Assembly (NCBI RefSeq): GCF_004015185.1
Contig: NZ_CP025746.1
Span: 3,427,776-3,491,775 of the forward strand
Direction of reading: 5' to 3'
DNA from: Clostridium manihotivorum
GTDB lineage: Bacteria; Bacillota; Clostridia; Clostridiales; Clostridiaceae
Length of the DNA stretch: 64,000 nucleotides
A program made the translations under genes and the position numbers. Numbering within the stretch: position 1 is the first letter of the stretch; the number at the start of each line of letters is the position of its first letter. A model generated the notes under the pieces. The model saw only the letters and a program-made list of their open reading frames with translations, was not told the origin of the DNA and did no database searches. Shown here one piece after another: positions 54,569 to 63,747 of this stretch.

Positions 54569-54616
54569 TATAGAGTTCCAACTTTAACTGTTAAGTTTTC
54601 GTAATGGCACTCTATA
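54569..54616 (+). repeat. Possible short family C hairpin
   Basis: TATAGAGT (54569-54576) pairs with ACTCTATA (54609-54616). Its ATAGAGTTCC start resembles 40749 and 55910. The rest of 54348-54795 shows no clear promoter pair that I would defend. Confidence 0.35.
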
Positions 54617-54795
54617 TATACCAATGTAAAACTGAATTTTGAACTCTTCTCTTTATAATTTATAGAAGCTTTGAAAGTAGTTTTTCAATTAAGATTTGTA
54701 ATTTTTAATGGTATATATAACTTTATCTTGATTATTGACAATTATCATAACTTTAATCAGTGGTATTTTCATATAAAAAAATGGAGGACAATAAA

Positions 54796-55833
54796 ATGAA
54801 AGATAATATTAAACTAACTTCTTTAACTAAAACTTCAGGTTGTGCAGCTAAGATAGGTCCTGGTGTTTTGGATAATGTTCTTAAAAATTTACCCAAATTC
54901 GAAGATTCTAACCTATTAGTAGGCTTTGATAAAAAAGATGATGCGCTTGTTTATAAGGTATCGGAGGATAAGGTAGTAATACAAACTGTGGATTTTTTCC
55001 CACCTATGGTTGATGATCCTTATACCTTCGGACAGATAGCCGCTGCAAATGCATTAAGTGATATATATGCCATGGGCGGCAATCCAGCTATAGCTATGAA
55101 TTTATTATGCTTTCCTTCTTGCCTTGATGCATCAATAATGCACGACATATTAGCTGGAGGCTATAATAAAGTACAAGAAGCTGGAGCAATTATTGCTGGA
55201 GGACATACCATTGCAGATCCTACACCTAAGTACGGCCTTTGTGTTACTGGATTCGCAAATCCTAATGATATCATAACTAATAGTGGTGCCAAAACCGGTG
55301 ATGTACTTGTATTAACAAAACCACTTGGTATAGGGATTTTAAATACGGCAGCTAAAGCAGAGCTATTAAGTAATGAAGAAATAAAACAATTAACTAATAC
55401 AATGATTGAACTAAACAAATACGCAAAGGAAGCTTTTGCTAGTTTAAAAGTAAATGCCTGCACCGATATTACTGGCTTCAGCTTAATAGGTCATGGTTAT
55501 GAAATGGCCAGTGGAAGCAACAAAACCATTGAAATCTTTAGCGATAAAGTACCTATACTACCAAAGGCTTTAGAATATGCTAAGATGGGTATAATCCCAG
55601 AAGGAATGTATAATAACCAGGATTATTTAAAAGATAGCTTTAAACCATTATCCAATATTTCCCAAGAAATACACGACGTCCTTCTTGACCCTCAAACATC
55701 TGGCGGACTATTACTATCTATGCCAGAAAAGGAGGCTAAAGAATATTTGTCTAGAATGGAATGTTATACTCCATGGGCTAGAATCATTGGTCAGGTAAGT
55801 GATAAAAAGGATTATTCTATTATAATAAGATAG
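54796..55833 (+). CDS. selD: Selenophosphate synthetase (selenide, water dikinase)
   Basis: About 345 aa. Cys16 and Lys19 in TSGCAAKIGPG are the catalytic pair; Cys is used rather than selenocysteine, so no recoding element is needed. Later segments DFFPPMVDDPYTFGQIAAANALSD and GGHTIADPTPKYGL match the family. It makes selenophosphate for SelU and other users. The start is the ATG at 54796 with GGAGG upstream; the ATG at 54760 has no site. Divergent from selU and convergent with yedF. Confidence 0.94.
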   Translation: MKDNIKLTSLTKTSGCAAKIGPGVLDNVLKNLPKFEDSNLLVGFDKKDDALVYKVSEDKVVIQTVDFFPPMVDDPYTFGQIAAANALSDIYAMGGNPAIAMNLLCFPSCLDASIMHDILAGGYNKVQEAGAIIAGGHTIADPTPKYGLCVTGFANPNDIITNSGAKTGDVLVLTKPLGIGILNTAAKAELLSNEEIKQLTNTMIELNKYAKEAFASLKVNACTDITGFSLIGHGYEMASGSNKTIEIFSDKVPILPKALEYAKMGIIPEGMYNNQDYLKDSFKPLSNISQEIHDVLLDPQTSGGLLLSMPEKEAKEYLSRMECYTPWARIIGQVSDKKDYSIIIR

Positions 55834-55909
55834 TTAATGCATATTTCATTAGAGACTTTAAATTATTGAAAAGTCTATATACTATTTCAGTATGTGAAAT
55901 AAAGACCAA

Positions 55910-56004
55910 AGAGTTCCTAAATCCAACTTAATCTATGCTTGCTAGAAAATCATGCACCTATGAGTTTTATGCATGTGTAAATTGATAGTTGGGCTAGGAA
56001 CTCT
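55910..56004 (+). repeat. Family C long hairpin after selD
   Basis: AGAGTTCCTA (55910-55919) pairs with TAGGAACTCT (55995-56004), and CCAACT pairs with AGTTGG inside. ATGCA/TGCAT forms the tip. It may end or protect the selD transcript. Same outer sequence class as 40747-40854. Confidence 0.6.
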
Positions 56005-56040
56005 ATATTATTTTTCTAATCAATAAGGCTTTATAAAAAC

Positions 56041-56094
56041 TTAAGGCTGAAAATAAGACTAAAGATCATACTATAGTACTTATTTTCAGCCTTA
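56041..56094 (-). terminator. Terminator of yedF
   Basis: AAGGCTGAAAATAAG (56043-56057) and CTTATTTTCAGCCTT (56079-56093) are exact complements, followed on the minus strand by AAGTTTTTAT. Confidence 0.75.
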
Positions 56095-56099
56095 CTCCA

Positions 56100-56696
56100 T
56101 TATAAAGTTATCACCTTGCTTGCAGACTTCATGTATTCAACAATTGCATACATATTACTTACTTGCCCCACAGACACCTTTTCTTTCAAACCATAGAAAT
56201 CAAGGCAAGCTCCACAAATCAATAAGTCAACACCAGCTTCTTCTAACTTCTTCAAGTGTTCTGCCGCTTGATCATTTAATGTTGGAACCTTTACTCCATC
56301 GTTCATAAACAGTATGGCCTTTGGATAGTCCTCTGACTCCGATACCGTATAAAAGAACATCTTCATCAAGGATTGGCCAAGCTCTTCATCTCCAACACCA
56401 ATTGTGCTTTTATTTACAAACACGCACCAATCTCCAAGAGGCTTTCTGTTCTCTACTTTATTAATTACCTCTTGGCAGTCTTCACATCCATTGGAAAATC
56501 TAACATTAAAATCACCATTAGCTTCTTCTATACTCACCTGAAAACCTTGACTATTAGCAAATTTCCTTAGGTTTTCCACCGCAATCTTATTGTCAACTTG
56601 AACTGTAAAGAACTTTCCACCCTGTTCAATTTCTTTCTTCGCCATTATAACAGGCATCGGACAGTTTTTTCCTCTTGCATCTATGTTTTTACTCAT
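56100..56696 (-). CDS. yedF: YedF-type selenium metabolism protein
   Basis: About 198 aa. The N-terminal TusA-like domain has Cys12 in GKNCPMP, followed by a middle segment with NGCEDC, and a DsrE-like domain with LICGACLDFYGL. This two-domain form is the selenium-linked YedF family; its Cys residues are thought to carry persulfide or perselenide. The start is the ATG at 56696; the upstream GTG overlaps AAAGGTG. Convergent with selD, which fits a role in selenium delivery. Confidence 0.88.
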   Translation of the reverse strand: MSKNIDARGKNCPMPVIMAKKEIEQGGKFFTVQVDNKIAVENLRKFANSQGFQVSIEEANGDFNVRFSNGCEDCQEVINKVENRKPLGDWCVFVNKSTIGVGDEELGQSLMKMFFYTVSESEDYPKAILFMNDGVKVPTLNDQAAEHLKKLEEAGVDLLICGACLDFYGLKEKVSVGQVSNMYAIVEYMKSASKVITL

Positions 56697-56869
56697 CCTA
56701 TTCACCTTTCAGGAAATATTATATTCCTATTAATTATACACTATATCATCTACTTAATTAAACCACCGAAGCTCTAATTTAACTCTTCATATGTACATTT
56801 TAAGAATACTCTAGGTTTTCATTGCCAAAACTCAAAGAGAATCTGGCAGCTAACACCTACATGACTGTT

Positions 56870-57026
56870 GTAGTATTATTTTTAACTCCATATGTCTATG
56901 TATTAAATAATTGTTGTTAAAAATAATGATAAATTTAGTAGCTTGAAAATATTGATTTTTCCTAATTGAGGAAAGCCTAGTAGTAATTATTCTAACTCTA
57001 TAGATCTATGTGTTAAATAAATGTTG
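56870..57026. repeat. Two diverged direct repeats of about 46 bp
   Basis: 56870-56916 and 56981-57026 share the pattern TAGTAxTTATTxTAACTC, then TCTATGTxTTAAATAA and TGTTG, with about 80% identity by eye. They lie in an otherwise featureless intergenic region of 465 bp. Confidence 0.4.
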
Positions 57027-57170
57027 GTGAATATATTTTGTGGCTTCTTAACAAATATTGTAAGCATAAAAAAGTAAGTCTATGTTAAAGAATAGTGTTT
57101 ATAAATAACCATTTTTTAAGGGAACTCATTTTGAATTCTCTTTTGACCATACTCTAAAGTACATTACTGA

Positions 57171-57566
57171 TTATTTACTATAAATAATTTCAATGTCTCC
57201 ATCAACAAATCCTATGCCTATCGCTGATACATCTTTAAGGATATTGCCATTTTTACCTTCATCAAGATATCTATTTACCATACTTGTAATGTAATCCAAA
57301 CCTTTTTCCCAAGGCTTAATGTCTTCTGTTCTTCGAATATAGCAAATATCTTCACCGGTTGTAAAATAATCAGTACAAGTCCAATCAGAATCAGCTTCAT
57401 CAAACTCGTCAGAACCAATTAACTGAATATCATAAGTTTCTTCTGCTCCTTCATATAAATTGAAGTTAAAAGCAATAATCCCCTTAGGCAACTTCTGTTC
57501 TAAAGTCTTATTTAACCAATCAGAAAAAAGTTTAAAATTATCTATTTGTTCATTTGTAACACTCAT
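57171..57566 (-). CDS. Small acidic protein of unknown function
   Basis: About 131 aa, beginning MSVTNEQIDNFKLF. Soluble and acidic, with a Trp-rich middle (DSDWTCTDYFTTG and KPWEKGLDYI) and ending GFVDGDIEIIYSK. The overall look is like immunity or SMI1/KNR4-like partners of toxins, but I cannot assign a family. The start is the ATG at 57566 with GGAGGT upstream. A tiny 28-codon frame with its own ribosome site lies upstream at 57660-57746. Confidence 0.6.
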   Translation of the reverse strand: MSVTNEQIDNFKLFSDWLNKTLEQKLPKGIIAFNFNLYEGAEETYDIQLIGSDEFDEADSDWTCTDYFTTGEDICYIRRTEDIKPWEKGLDYITSMVNRYLDEGKNGNILKDVSAIGIGFVDGDIEIIYSK

Positions 57567-57659
57567 TTTTTTACCTCCGATTATTAACAATTCTTGTATA
57601 TTATTAGCATTATATTTAGTATACAGAGTAATATTTAAAATATCAATTTTTCAACATGC

Positions 57660-57746
57660 CTATACATAAATTGCATTGCTTGCTCTAACTTCCAACACGC
57701 TACCGTTTTTTTCAGCACCTATGAAGGTTTTAATTGCGTCTAACAT
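57660..57746 (-). CDS. Possible 28-codon small gene
   Basis: Reads MLDAIKTFIGAEKNG and ends RASNAIYV before TAG, with GGAGG 6 nt upstream of the ATG. It may be a real small protein, a leader peptide of the next gene or the surviving start of a broken larger gene. No larger frame follows in any phase that I recognise. Confidence 0.35.
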   Translation of the reverse strand: MLDAIKTFIGAEKNGSVLEVRASNAIYV

Positions 57747-57890
57747 TTTATGCCTCCACTAAAATGATAAGATATGCTTATTTCAACTTCTTTAGCATAT
57801 TTTTTATGGAATAACCATTTATCATATACTTAGTATATTGTATCAATCGTTTAACATCTTTCTTCCAATTGTGCTCTGGACAAAATATAA

Positions 57891-58064
57891 TATCAGTAAA
57901 AGTTTTTCGGAAAGTTTTACTGATGCATCTTTTTTCTCTGAATGTATGTGAAGAAATTCTAGCAGATAAATTTTTTTTATTTTTTGTTTGTCCTAAATAT
58001 CTCCACCAAGGCCTTAATATTACTAGTTTTAGCTAAGAAAAAATTTTATCTTGTCTATATAGTA
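57891..58064 (+). repeat. Family A repeat with a different hairpin
   Basis: Here the leading hairpin is ATCAGTAAAA/TTTTACTGAT (57892-57924), unlike that of other copies, while blocks 1 (CTCTGAATGTATGTGAAGAA) and 2 (TCCTAAATATCTCC to CCTTAATATTACTAG) are recognisable. Its right end abuts the phosphoketolase terminator. Confidence 0.65.
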
Positions 58065-58104
58065 AAAAAAGGCGCTGACAAACATTTTGTTCATCAACAC
58101 CTTC
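58064..58104 (-). terminator. Terminator of the phosphoketolase gene
   Basis: AAGGCGCTGACAAAC pairs with GTTCATCAACACCTT around an AT loop, with seven Ts on the minus-strand side. It lies 20 nt beyond the stop. Confidence 0.75.
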
Positions 58105-58122
58105 TAGCTTTAATGTCTTGTA

Positions 58123-60498
58123 TTATTTAAGACCTTTCCATGTCCAGTTGGCTATTTCTGGAAGATCTATTCCGTTTGCATGTACAAACTTAGTATGAGT
58201 GTCTAACTTTTCGTTCATTTCTTGTATAATGTAAGCTCCCTTGTTACCTAATTGTGGTAAGTGGTAGATTGCATCCTTAACAAGGTTGAAACGATCTAAT
58301 TGATTCATAACACGCATATCGAAGCCAGTTGTGATTTCACCCTTATCTCTGTAACCATGAACAGAAACATTGTGGTTAGCACGTTTGAAGAATAAAGTAT
58401 CAACTAAGTTTTCATAACCGTGGAAACCGAATATTATTGGCTTATCTTTTGTAAAGATCATATCGAACTCTGCATCAGATATACCATGTTCATAAGTTTC
58501 TGGAGATTGTAACTTTAATAAGTCAACTATATTTACAAATCTTATCTTTAATTCTGGAAGATAATCATGTAATAATTGAACAGCAGCTAAACCTTCAAGA
58601 GTTGGAGTATCACCAGCTGTTGCAAATATGATATCAGGTTCTTGACCCTTGTCAGTACTTGCCCATTCTACTATTCCTAAACCGTTGTTAACTAGATATT
58701 CAGCTTCATCAATAGTGAACCATTGTTGTCTTGGGTGCTTTGAAGCTGTTAATATATTAACTTGGTTAGTGCTTCTTAATGATTTATCAAATGCTACAAG
58801 TAATGAGTTAGCATCTGCTGGTAAATATTCATGGATTAATCCAGAGTTCTTGTCAGCTAAGTGTCCTAACATACCTGGGTCTTGGTGAGTATAACCATTA
58901 TGGTCTTGTTGCCAGATATGAGAAGTCATTATTAAGTTTAATGATGCTATCTTAGTTCTCCATGAAATTTCTTCACATTGGTTTAACCATTTAAAGTGTT
59001 GTGTAACCATTGAATCTACAACACGTAGGAATGACTCATAGCTGTGGATGAAACCGTGACGACCAGTTAATAAGTAAGCTTCTAAAGCACCTTCAGCTAT
59101 ATGCTCACTTAACATTGAATCCAATACACGTCCATCTGGAGCTAAGAATTCATCATAAGGTTCGTTGATTTCTCCAACCCATTGACGGCTTGTTTCTTCA
59201 AACATTGCATATAAACGGTTTGAAGCAGCTTCGTCTGGACTGAATACTCTGAAATTACGTTCCTTTTTGTTTAATTTCATTACGTCACGTACATAGTTAC
59301 CTAAAACTAGCATATCTTGTGCAACGTTCTTACCTTTTTCTGAGTTGTCTATAGCATACTCACGGTAGTTTGGTAAACGTAAATCTTTCATTATGTTTCC
59401 GCCGTTTGCAGCAGGGTTGCAAGCCATACGTCTGTTACCCTTAGGCATAATTTCAGCTATTTCATCAACTAACTTACCATCTTCAGTGAATAATTCTTCT
59501 GGACGGTAGCTGTTCATCCAAGCAGCAAAATCATCTGCATATTCCATATGCTTTCTATCGAAAGGAATTGGAACTTGGTGAGCACAGAATGAACCTTCGA
59601 TTGGGCTTCCGTTTAATTCCTTAGGGCCTGTCCATCCTTTAGGTGTTCTGTTAAGTATAACTGGCCACTTAGGTCTAGACATATCATTGTTTTCTATTGC
59701 ATTTTTCTTTATAGTTAAGATCTTTTCTATAGCTTCATCCATCTTTTCAGCCATTATACGGTGAGTTAATTCAGGATCAGTACCTTCAACAAATATTGGA
59801 TCCCATCCTAAGCCTTCGAAATACTTTTGTAATTCTTCATCAGTCATTTTTGCCATTATTGTAGGGTTACTGATCTTGAATCCGTTTAAATATAGTATTG
59901 GTAAAACAACACCATCTGTTGCAGGGTTTATAAATTTGTTTAATTGCCATGATGCAGCTAATGGACCTGTTTCAGCTTCACCATCACCAACTACTACTGC
60001 AGCTATTAGATCAGGGTTATCTAATATAGCACCATATCCATGAACTAATGAATAACCTAGTTCTCCACCTTCATGTATTGAACCTGGAGCTTGAGGAGTT
60101 GCATGTGAACCAATTCCACCTGAGAAGGAGAATTGCTTGTACAATTTTGATAATCCTGGTATGTCTTGAGTTATTTCAGGATATATGTCGCTATAGCTTC
60201 CATCTAAGTAAGAGTTAGAAACCATAACTTGTCCACCGTGACCTGGACCTGATATGTATAACATATTTAAATCATATTTATTAATAACACGGTTTAAGTG
60301 CGCATAAATAAAGTTTTGTCCAGCAATTGTACCCCAGTGACCAAAAACAGCATTTTTAACATGTTCTGGCTTTAGTGGTTCCTTTAGTAAAGGATTGCCC
60401 ATTAGATACAATTGACCAACTGATATAAAATTAGCAGCTCTCCAATATGCATCTACCTTTTTAAGATAACTCTCAGAAGAATAATCAAAGTCTTTCAT
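58123..60498 (-). CDS. xfp: Xylulose-5-phosphate/fructose-6-phosphate phosphoketolase
   Basis: 791 aa, the full family length. Thiamine-diphosphate enzyme with GPGHGG at 84-89 and the cofactor motif GDGEAETG at 171-178. It splits xylulose-5-phosphate with phosphate to acetyl phosphate and glyceraldehyde-3-phosphate, giving extra acetate or ATP from pentoses. AGGAG precedes the ATG. The upstream region has three AraR-like boxes, which supports arabinose control. This suits the arabinose and xylose genes elsewhere in the window. Confidence 0.95.
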   Translation of the reverse strand: MKDFDYSSESYLKKVDAYWRAANFISVGQLYLMGNPLLKEPLKPEHVKNAVFGHWGTIAGQNFIYAHLNRVINKYDLNMLYISGPGHGGQVMVSNSYLDGSYSDIYPEITQDIPGLSKLYKQFSFSGGIGSHATPQAPGSIHEGGELGYSLVHGYGAILDNPDLIAAVVVGDGEAETGPLAASWQLNKFINPATDGVVLPILYLNGFKISNPTIMAKMTDEELQKYFEGLGWDPIFVEGTDPELTHRIMAEKMDEAIEKILTIKKNAIENNDMSRPKWPVILNRTPKGWTGPKELNGSPIEGSFCAHQVPIPFDRKHMEYADDFAAWMNSYRPEELFTEDGKLVDEIAEIMPKGNRRMACNPAANGGNIMKDLRLPNYREYAIDNSEKGKNVAQDMLVLGNYVRDVMKLNKKERNFRVFSPDEAASNRLYAMFEETSRQWVGEINEPYDEFLAPDGRVLDSMLSEHIAEGALEAYLLTGRHGFIHSYESFLRVVDSMVTQHFKWLNQCEEISWRTKIASLNLIMTSHIWQQDHNGYTHQDPGMLGHLADKNSGLIHEYLPADANSLLVAFDKSLRSTNQVNILTASKHPRQQWFTIDEAEYLVNNGLGIVEWASTDKGQEPDIIFATAGDTPTLEGLAAVQLLHDYLPELKIRFVNIVDLLKLQSPETYEHGISDAEFDMIFTKDKPIIFGFHGYENLVDTLFFKRANHNVSVHGYRDKGEITTGFDMRVMNQLDRFNLVKDAIYHLPQLGNKGAYIIQEMNEKLDTHTKFVHANGIDLPEIANWTWKGLK

Positions 60499-60599
60499 TC
60501 TATATAATCTCCTTTATATATATTTTTTCACTTAGCAAGTTTATTTAATTGCTGCATGAAATTATTAGCTAATTTAAATGTCGATGATAATCAATTAAA

Positions 60600-60609
60600 T
60601 GTACGTACA
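60600..60609. promoter_or_regulatory. AraR-like box 1 upstream of xfp
   Basis: TGTACGTACA, flanked to read ATTGTACGTACATTTAAT on the minus strand. It matches the known AraR consensus core (TGTACGTACA) and is 102 nt upstream of the xfp start. Confidence 0.65.
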
Positions 60610-60748
60610 ATATATAATATACTAAGTCTTAAAAGCTAGTAATTACCATCGACAATATTCTAAAATAAATAAATTCATTGGTTTGAATTCATTTTAGAAG
60701 CATATTTAAATAATGTAATTTCCTTTTTATGATGTTGAGTTTGCTACA

Positions 60749-60758
60749 TGTAGGTACA
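60749..60758. promoter_or_regulatory. AraR-like box 2, degenerate
   Basis: TGTAGGTACA differs by one base from the perfect box. A third nearby copy strengthens the case for a multi-site operator. Confidence 0.4.
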
Positions 60759-61042
60759 ATGTCTTTGTATTTCACTCAAATCATCAATAAAAGCAGTACA
60801 ACTCTTGTTCATTATTTAACAATATTATAATAAAGCTTTTTAGCATAAATTTCAATAGATTTTACTAACTTTTTTATATAAATACAAATCTTTTTAGTTT
60901 TTTCTAAAATAAATCAATAATAATGGAACTGTTTACAAAGGTCAATTACATATTTTTCTAATTACAGTTTAACCCATTTGTTACAACTTTAACAATACTC
61001 TTATGAAAAAAGCTCACAAATATTCAGTACAATTATAATTAA

Positions 61043-61052
61043 TGTACGTACA
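61043..61052. promoter_or_regulatory. AraR-like box 3 upstream of xfp
   Basis: TGTACGTACA in the wider palindrome ATGTACGTACAT, 443 bp from box 1. It could loop with box 1 or serve a small unrecognised unit. The rest of the 816-bp region 60499-61314 holds no recognised gene. Confidence 0.55.
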
Positions 61053-61201
61053 TATATTATTGTTCAACTACCTAACTTTCTAGAATGTTTCTATATTATA
61101 CTTAATCAACACTTATTCCTAAATCGCAATTTTAGAAATTTCTATTATCTATAAACTAATAGTTGCTTTACATAAAAGCCATCCAGAAAAGACGTATACG
61201 C

Positions 61202-61237
61202 AAAAAAATCACTAAAGGAAGCTTTAGTGATTTTTTT
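61202..61237 (-). terminator. Terminator of the ABC-2 exporter operon
   Basis: AATCACTAAAG (61207-61217) pairs with CTTTAGTGATT (61222-61232), with A and T tracts on both sides. On the minus strand the T-tract is followed by GCGTATACGTCTTTTC, a weak match to the start of family A block 1. Confidence 0.75.
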
Positions 61238-61314
61238 ATTAAGATCTTTAAGAAATCTTCTTTTGGTCTTTATAACTATAATTTTAAAAACCTCTTATAT
61301 AATATTTATTAAGC

Positions 61315-62460
61315 TTATACTATATCTAGTTTCCGCTCCTTTTTATATTTTATTAACGTCAACACTATTCCTATTAAGGTTATTATACCAATAAAGCTAG
61401 GTACTAAAAGCTTAGCCTGGAGTATATTTCCGACTCCAAAATTTTCGATTATATCGTTAGTAACGATTTTACCTAAAGCTAAAACTAACAATACAGAACA
61501 TCCTATAAGAGTTATATATCTATTTGCTTTCCTAGATATATAACAAATAAACATGGTTATAGCAAAAGCTACTATATAAGTAATTATAATGGTACATATA
61601 ATAAATTGTAATAAGTTTAAATCAAACCAATTGGGATAAGGATTCATAAAAGAATTTATACTTGAATGAAAAAACAGCTTTATTTTATTATCTCTAGAAA
61701 AGAATAATTCTAATAGCCCTCCAAGTTCTATAGTTGTAATTATAGTAGTAGCTATAATGGATGTTAGCAGTTTGTCTTTATACACACTTCTTCCTCTTTT
61801 TGTAGTATATTGAAGCACTTCTACATTCCTCATCTTATCTTTGGTGAATATAGGGGCTAGCATAAATACAATTGAGACAATAATAAGCAAATTGCTGTAG
61901 CATATAAAATCATTATATCTATAATAAATACTAGCTGGCAGTATATCATTATAGTACTTTTTTGCTTTAACCTCAGCCACTCGATTATTTCGAAGTTCAC
62001 TACCATAAGATCCTTTAAATTCATTTTTATTTTCTAATTTATCTATAAAAAAATCTATTCCTTCTATTTCATCAAACAAATATTCCTTGTCTTTAAAGTA
62101 AGCATTATCTACTAACTTTGACAGCTTTTCATTTGTCCAGTTTTTCCTATCTGATCTAAATTCAATTAATTTTTCATAACTAGTGATCCCCAAGCTCTTG
62201 GTTTCCATATCTTCATTAAGGCATTTATCAATCTCTAGCTTTATAGGTTCTCTTAAATTTTTAAGGTATGACAAATCCTTTTCTTCAAGATTGTAGCCCC
62301 TCTCTTTTATTAGCCTTGCAGCAGTTGTAGCGTATATATCATTAATAGGTGTAGTTCGAGATCCTATAAAAAAATTGTACATAACAAAAAGGATTAGGCT
62401 CAGTATTAGTATACTCTTTATATTTAAAACTTTTTTTAGCTCGTTTATAATAATCCTCAT
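61315..62460 (-). CDS. ABC-2 type exporter membrane subunit
   Basis: 381 aa. One N-terminal membrane segment (about 14-30), a long outer loop rich in charged residues (about 35-185), then five C-terminal membrane segments. This is the ABC-2 permease layout used for peptide or antibiotic export. It lies 9 nt after a homologous permease gene and should be cotranscribed with it and an ATPase. The substrate is unknown. Confidence 0.75.
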   Translation of the reverse strand: MRIIINELKKVLNIKSILILSLILFVMYNFFIGSRTTPINDIYATTAARLIKERGYNLEEKDLSYLKNLREPIKLEIDKCLNEDMETKSLGITSYEKLIEFRSDRKNWTNEKLSKLVDNAYFKDKEYLFDEIEGIDFFIDKLENKNEFKGSYGSELRNNRVAEVKAKKYYNDILPASIYYRYNDFICYSNLLIIVSIVFMLAPIFTKDKMRNVEVLQYTTKRGRSVYKDKLLTSIIATTIITTIELGGLLELFFSRDNKIKLFFHSSINSFMNPYPNWFDLNLLQFIICTIIITYIVAFAITMFICYISRKANRYITLIGCSVLLVLALGKIVTNDIIENFGVGNILQAKLLVPSFIGIITLIGIVLTLIKYKKERKLDIV

Positions 62461-62469
62461 AATATTCTC

Positions 62470-63747
62470 CTAACTAATGCTTGTTCTTCTAAATCTTTTT
62501 ATGCTATACCACATAGCAACTGCCATAAGCACTGCCCATACTACTACAGTAATAAGTTCATAGTATTTAAAACAAGTTAAGGCCTCACTTTGTATAAATC
62601 TATATCTAAAATTGAAAATTAGACTAGATGGATTAAAGGCAGAGTAGATTTTTAACACACTGCTGCCACTTATTAAGTGAGGCATGAAAAAACCTAAGGA
62701 ATTCAATATAGCGAATAGTGCAGACCCAACGTAGCTGTTTTTTATTAATATCCCTATGACAAAGGCCATAGCTGTGAAGATTAAAAGGCAGGAGTAAGTT
62801 AACAAAATCATCAATATCAAATACTGCTTAACTGTTAAACGGAACCAACTTATATAAGGGATGAATTTTTCCCAATTAAACAGACTATTTATAGATACAT
62901 TCCACATTCTGCTATAATCATATAGATAGAAAAAAGTTAATAGTACAATCCCTAAAAGCACAGTACTCAAAATTAATACTACAGAAACAACTACTTTTAA
63001 CTTGTCATTGATCAATCTTCTGCCTCTTTTGGAGCTATAGATTAGAAGACTAGTCCCACTATCAAATTCGTAATTTACTAGTGAAGGAACTAATAATCCT
63101 ATAAGTACCATCATTTGAAGGATAATGGTTCTTAATATATCCTTATATAAAAATTCATGCATTATAAACTTACTACTATCAAAAAATAATTGCATATACT
63201 CCTTATTTTCTTTAACTTCAGAGAATCTATCATTGAATTTAGCAAAATTCTGTCTCGCTAGCTTTTCGGCGCTTCCTGATAACTTAGTCCCTTTTATTAA
63301 AGAATCAGCCATTGCAGATATGCTTAGCTCATCATATCTTTTTATAAGAGCCGGTATCTCTGTATAGTAATTTTCTATAGAAGCTGTATCTTTAATTATC
63401 TTAACTTGATCATAACTGTACTTCTCTTTAAGATAATAATTACCAACTTCGTCAATATACTCTGAAACGGATTTATAGCTTTTACCTTCCTTTGTTTCTA
63501 TTATGTTCATAGCTTCCTTTAAGTTTTTGTTATAATAGACCTTAAACTTCTCCATCATTTCGTCATTAATGTTATATCCAACATTGTCTACAATTTTGTT
63601 TATAACACTTAGATCCTCTCTATCCCTATTTCCGTTAAAAACCATAAGTAAGTCAAAAACTAAAAACAATGTAAAAAGTACTACTACAATAGGAGAAGTA
63701 TTTATCTTCTTAAATTCATATTTAAGTATTTCCCTACTAACTGTCAT
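62470..63747 (-). CDS. ABC-2 type exporter membrane subunit (second)
   Basis: 425 aa with the same topology as the next gene: an N-terminal helix (about 20-36), a large outer loop (to about 205), then about five membrane segments. The start immediately follows the stop of the ATPase gene (TAG then ATG), indicating coupling. The paired permeases probably form a heterodimer. AGGGG precedes the ATG. Confidence 0.75.
   Translation of the reverse strand: MTVSREILKYEFKKINTSPIVVVLFTLFLVFDLLMVFNGNRDREDLSVINKIVDNVGYNINDEMMEKFKVYYNKNLKEAMNIIETKEGKSYKSVSEYIDEVGNYYLKEKYSYDQVKIIKDTASIENYYTEIPALIKRYDELSISAMADSLIKGTKLSGSAEKLARQNFAKFNDRFSEVKENKEYMQLFFDSSKFIMHEFLYKDILRTIILQMMVLIGLLVPSLVNYEFDSGTSLLIYSSKRGRRLINDKLKVVVSVVLILSTVLLGIVLLTFFYLYDYSRMWNVSINSLFNWEKFIPYISWFRLTVKQYLILMILLTYSCLLIFTAMAFVIGILIKNSYVGSALFAILNSLGFFMPHLISGSSVLKIYSAFNPSSLIFNFRYRFIQSEALTCFKYYELITVVVWAVLMAVAMWYSIKRFRRTSIS

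Noticed and set aside
54728-54760. selD promoter from TTGACA near 54736
   Set aside because: No acceptable -10 at 16-18 nt; too weak to list.
54760-54795. Earlier ATG for selD
   Set aside because: No ribosome site before 54760, whereas GGAGG stands before the ATG at 54796, where the known N-terminus begins.
61015-61060. The GTACGTAC palindromes as restriction or recombination sites
   Set aside because: Position upstream of phosphoketolase and the match to the AraR core give a better explanation.
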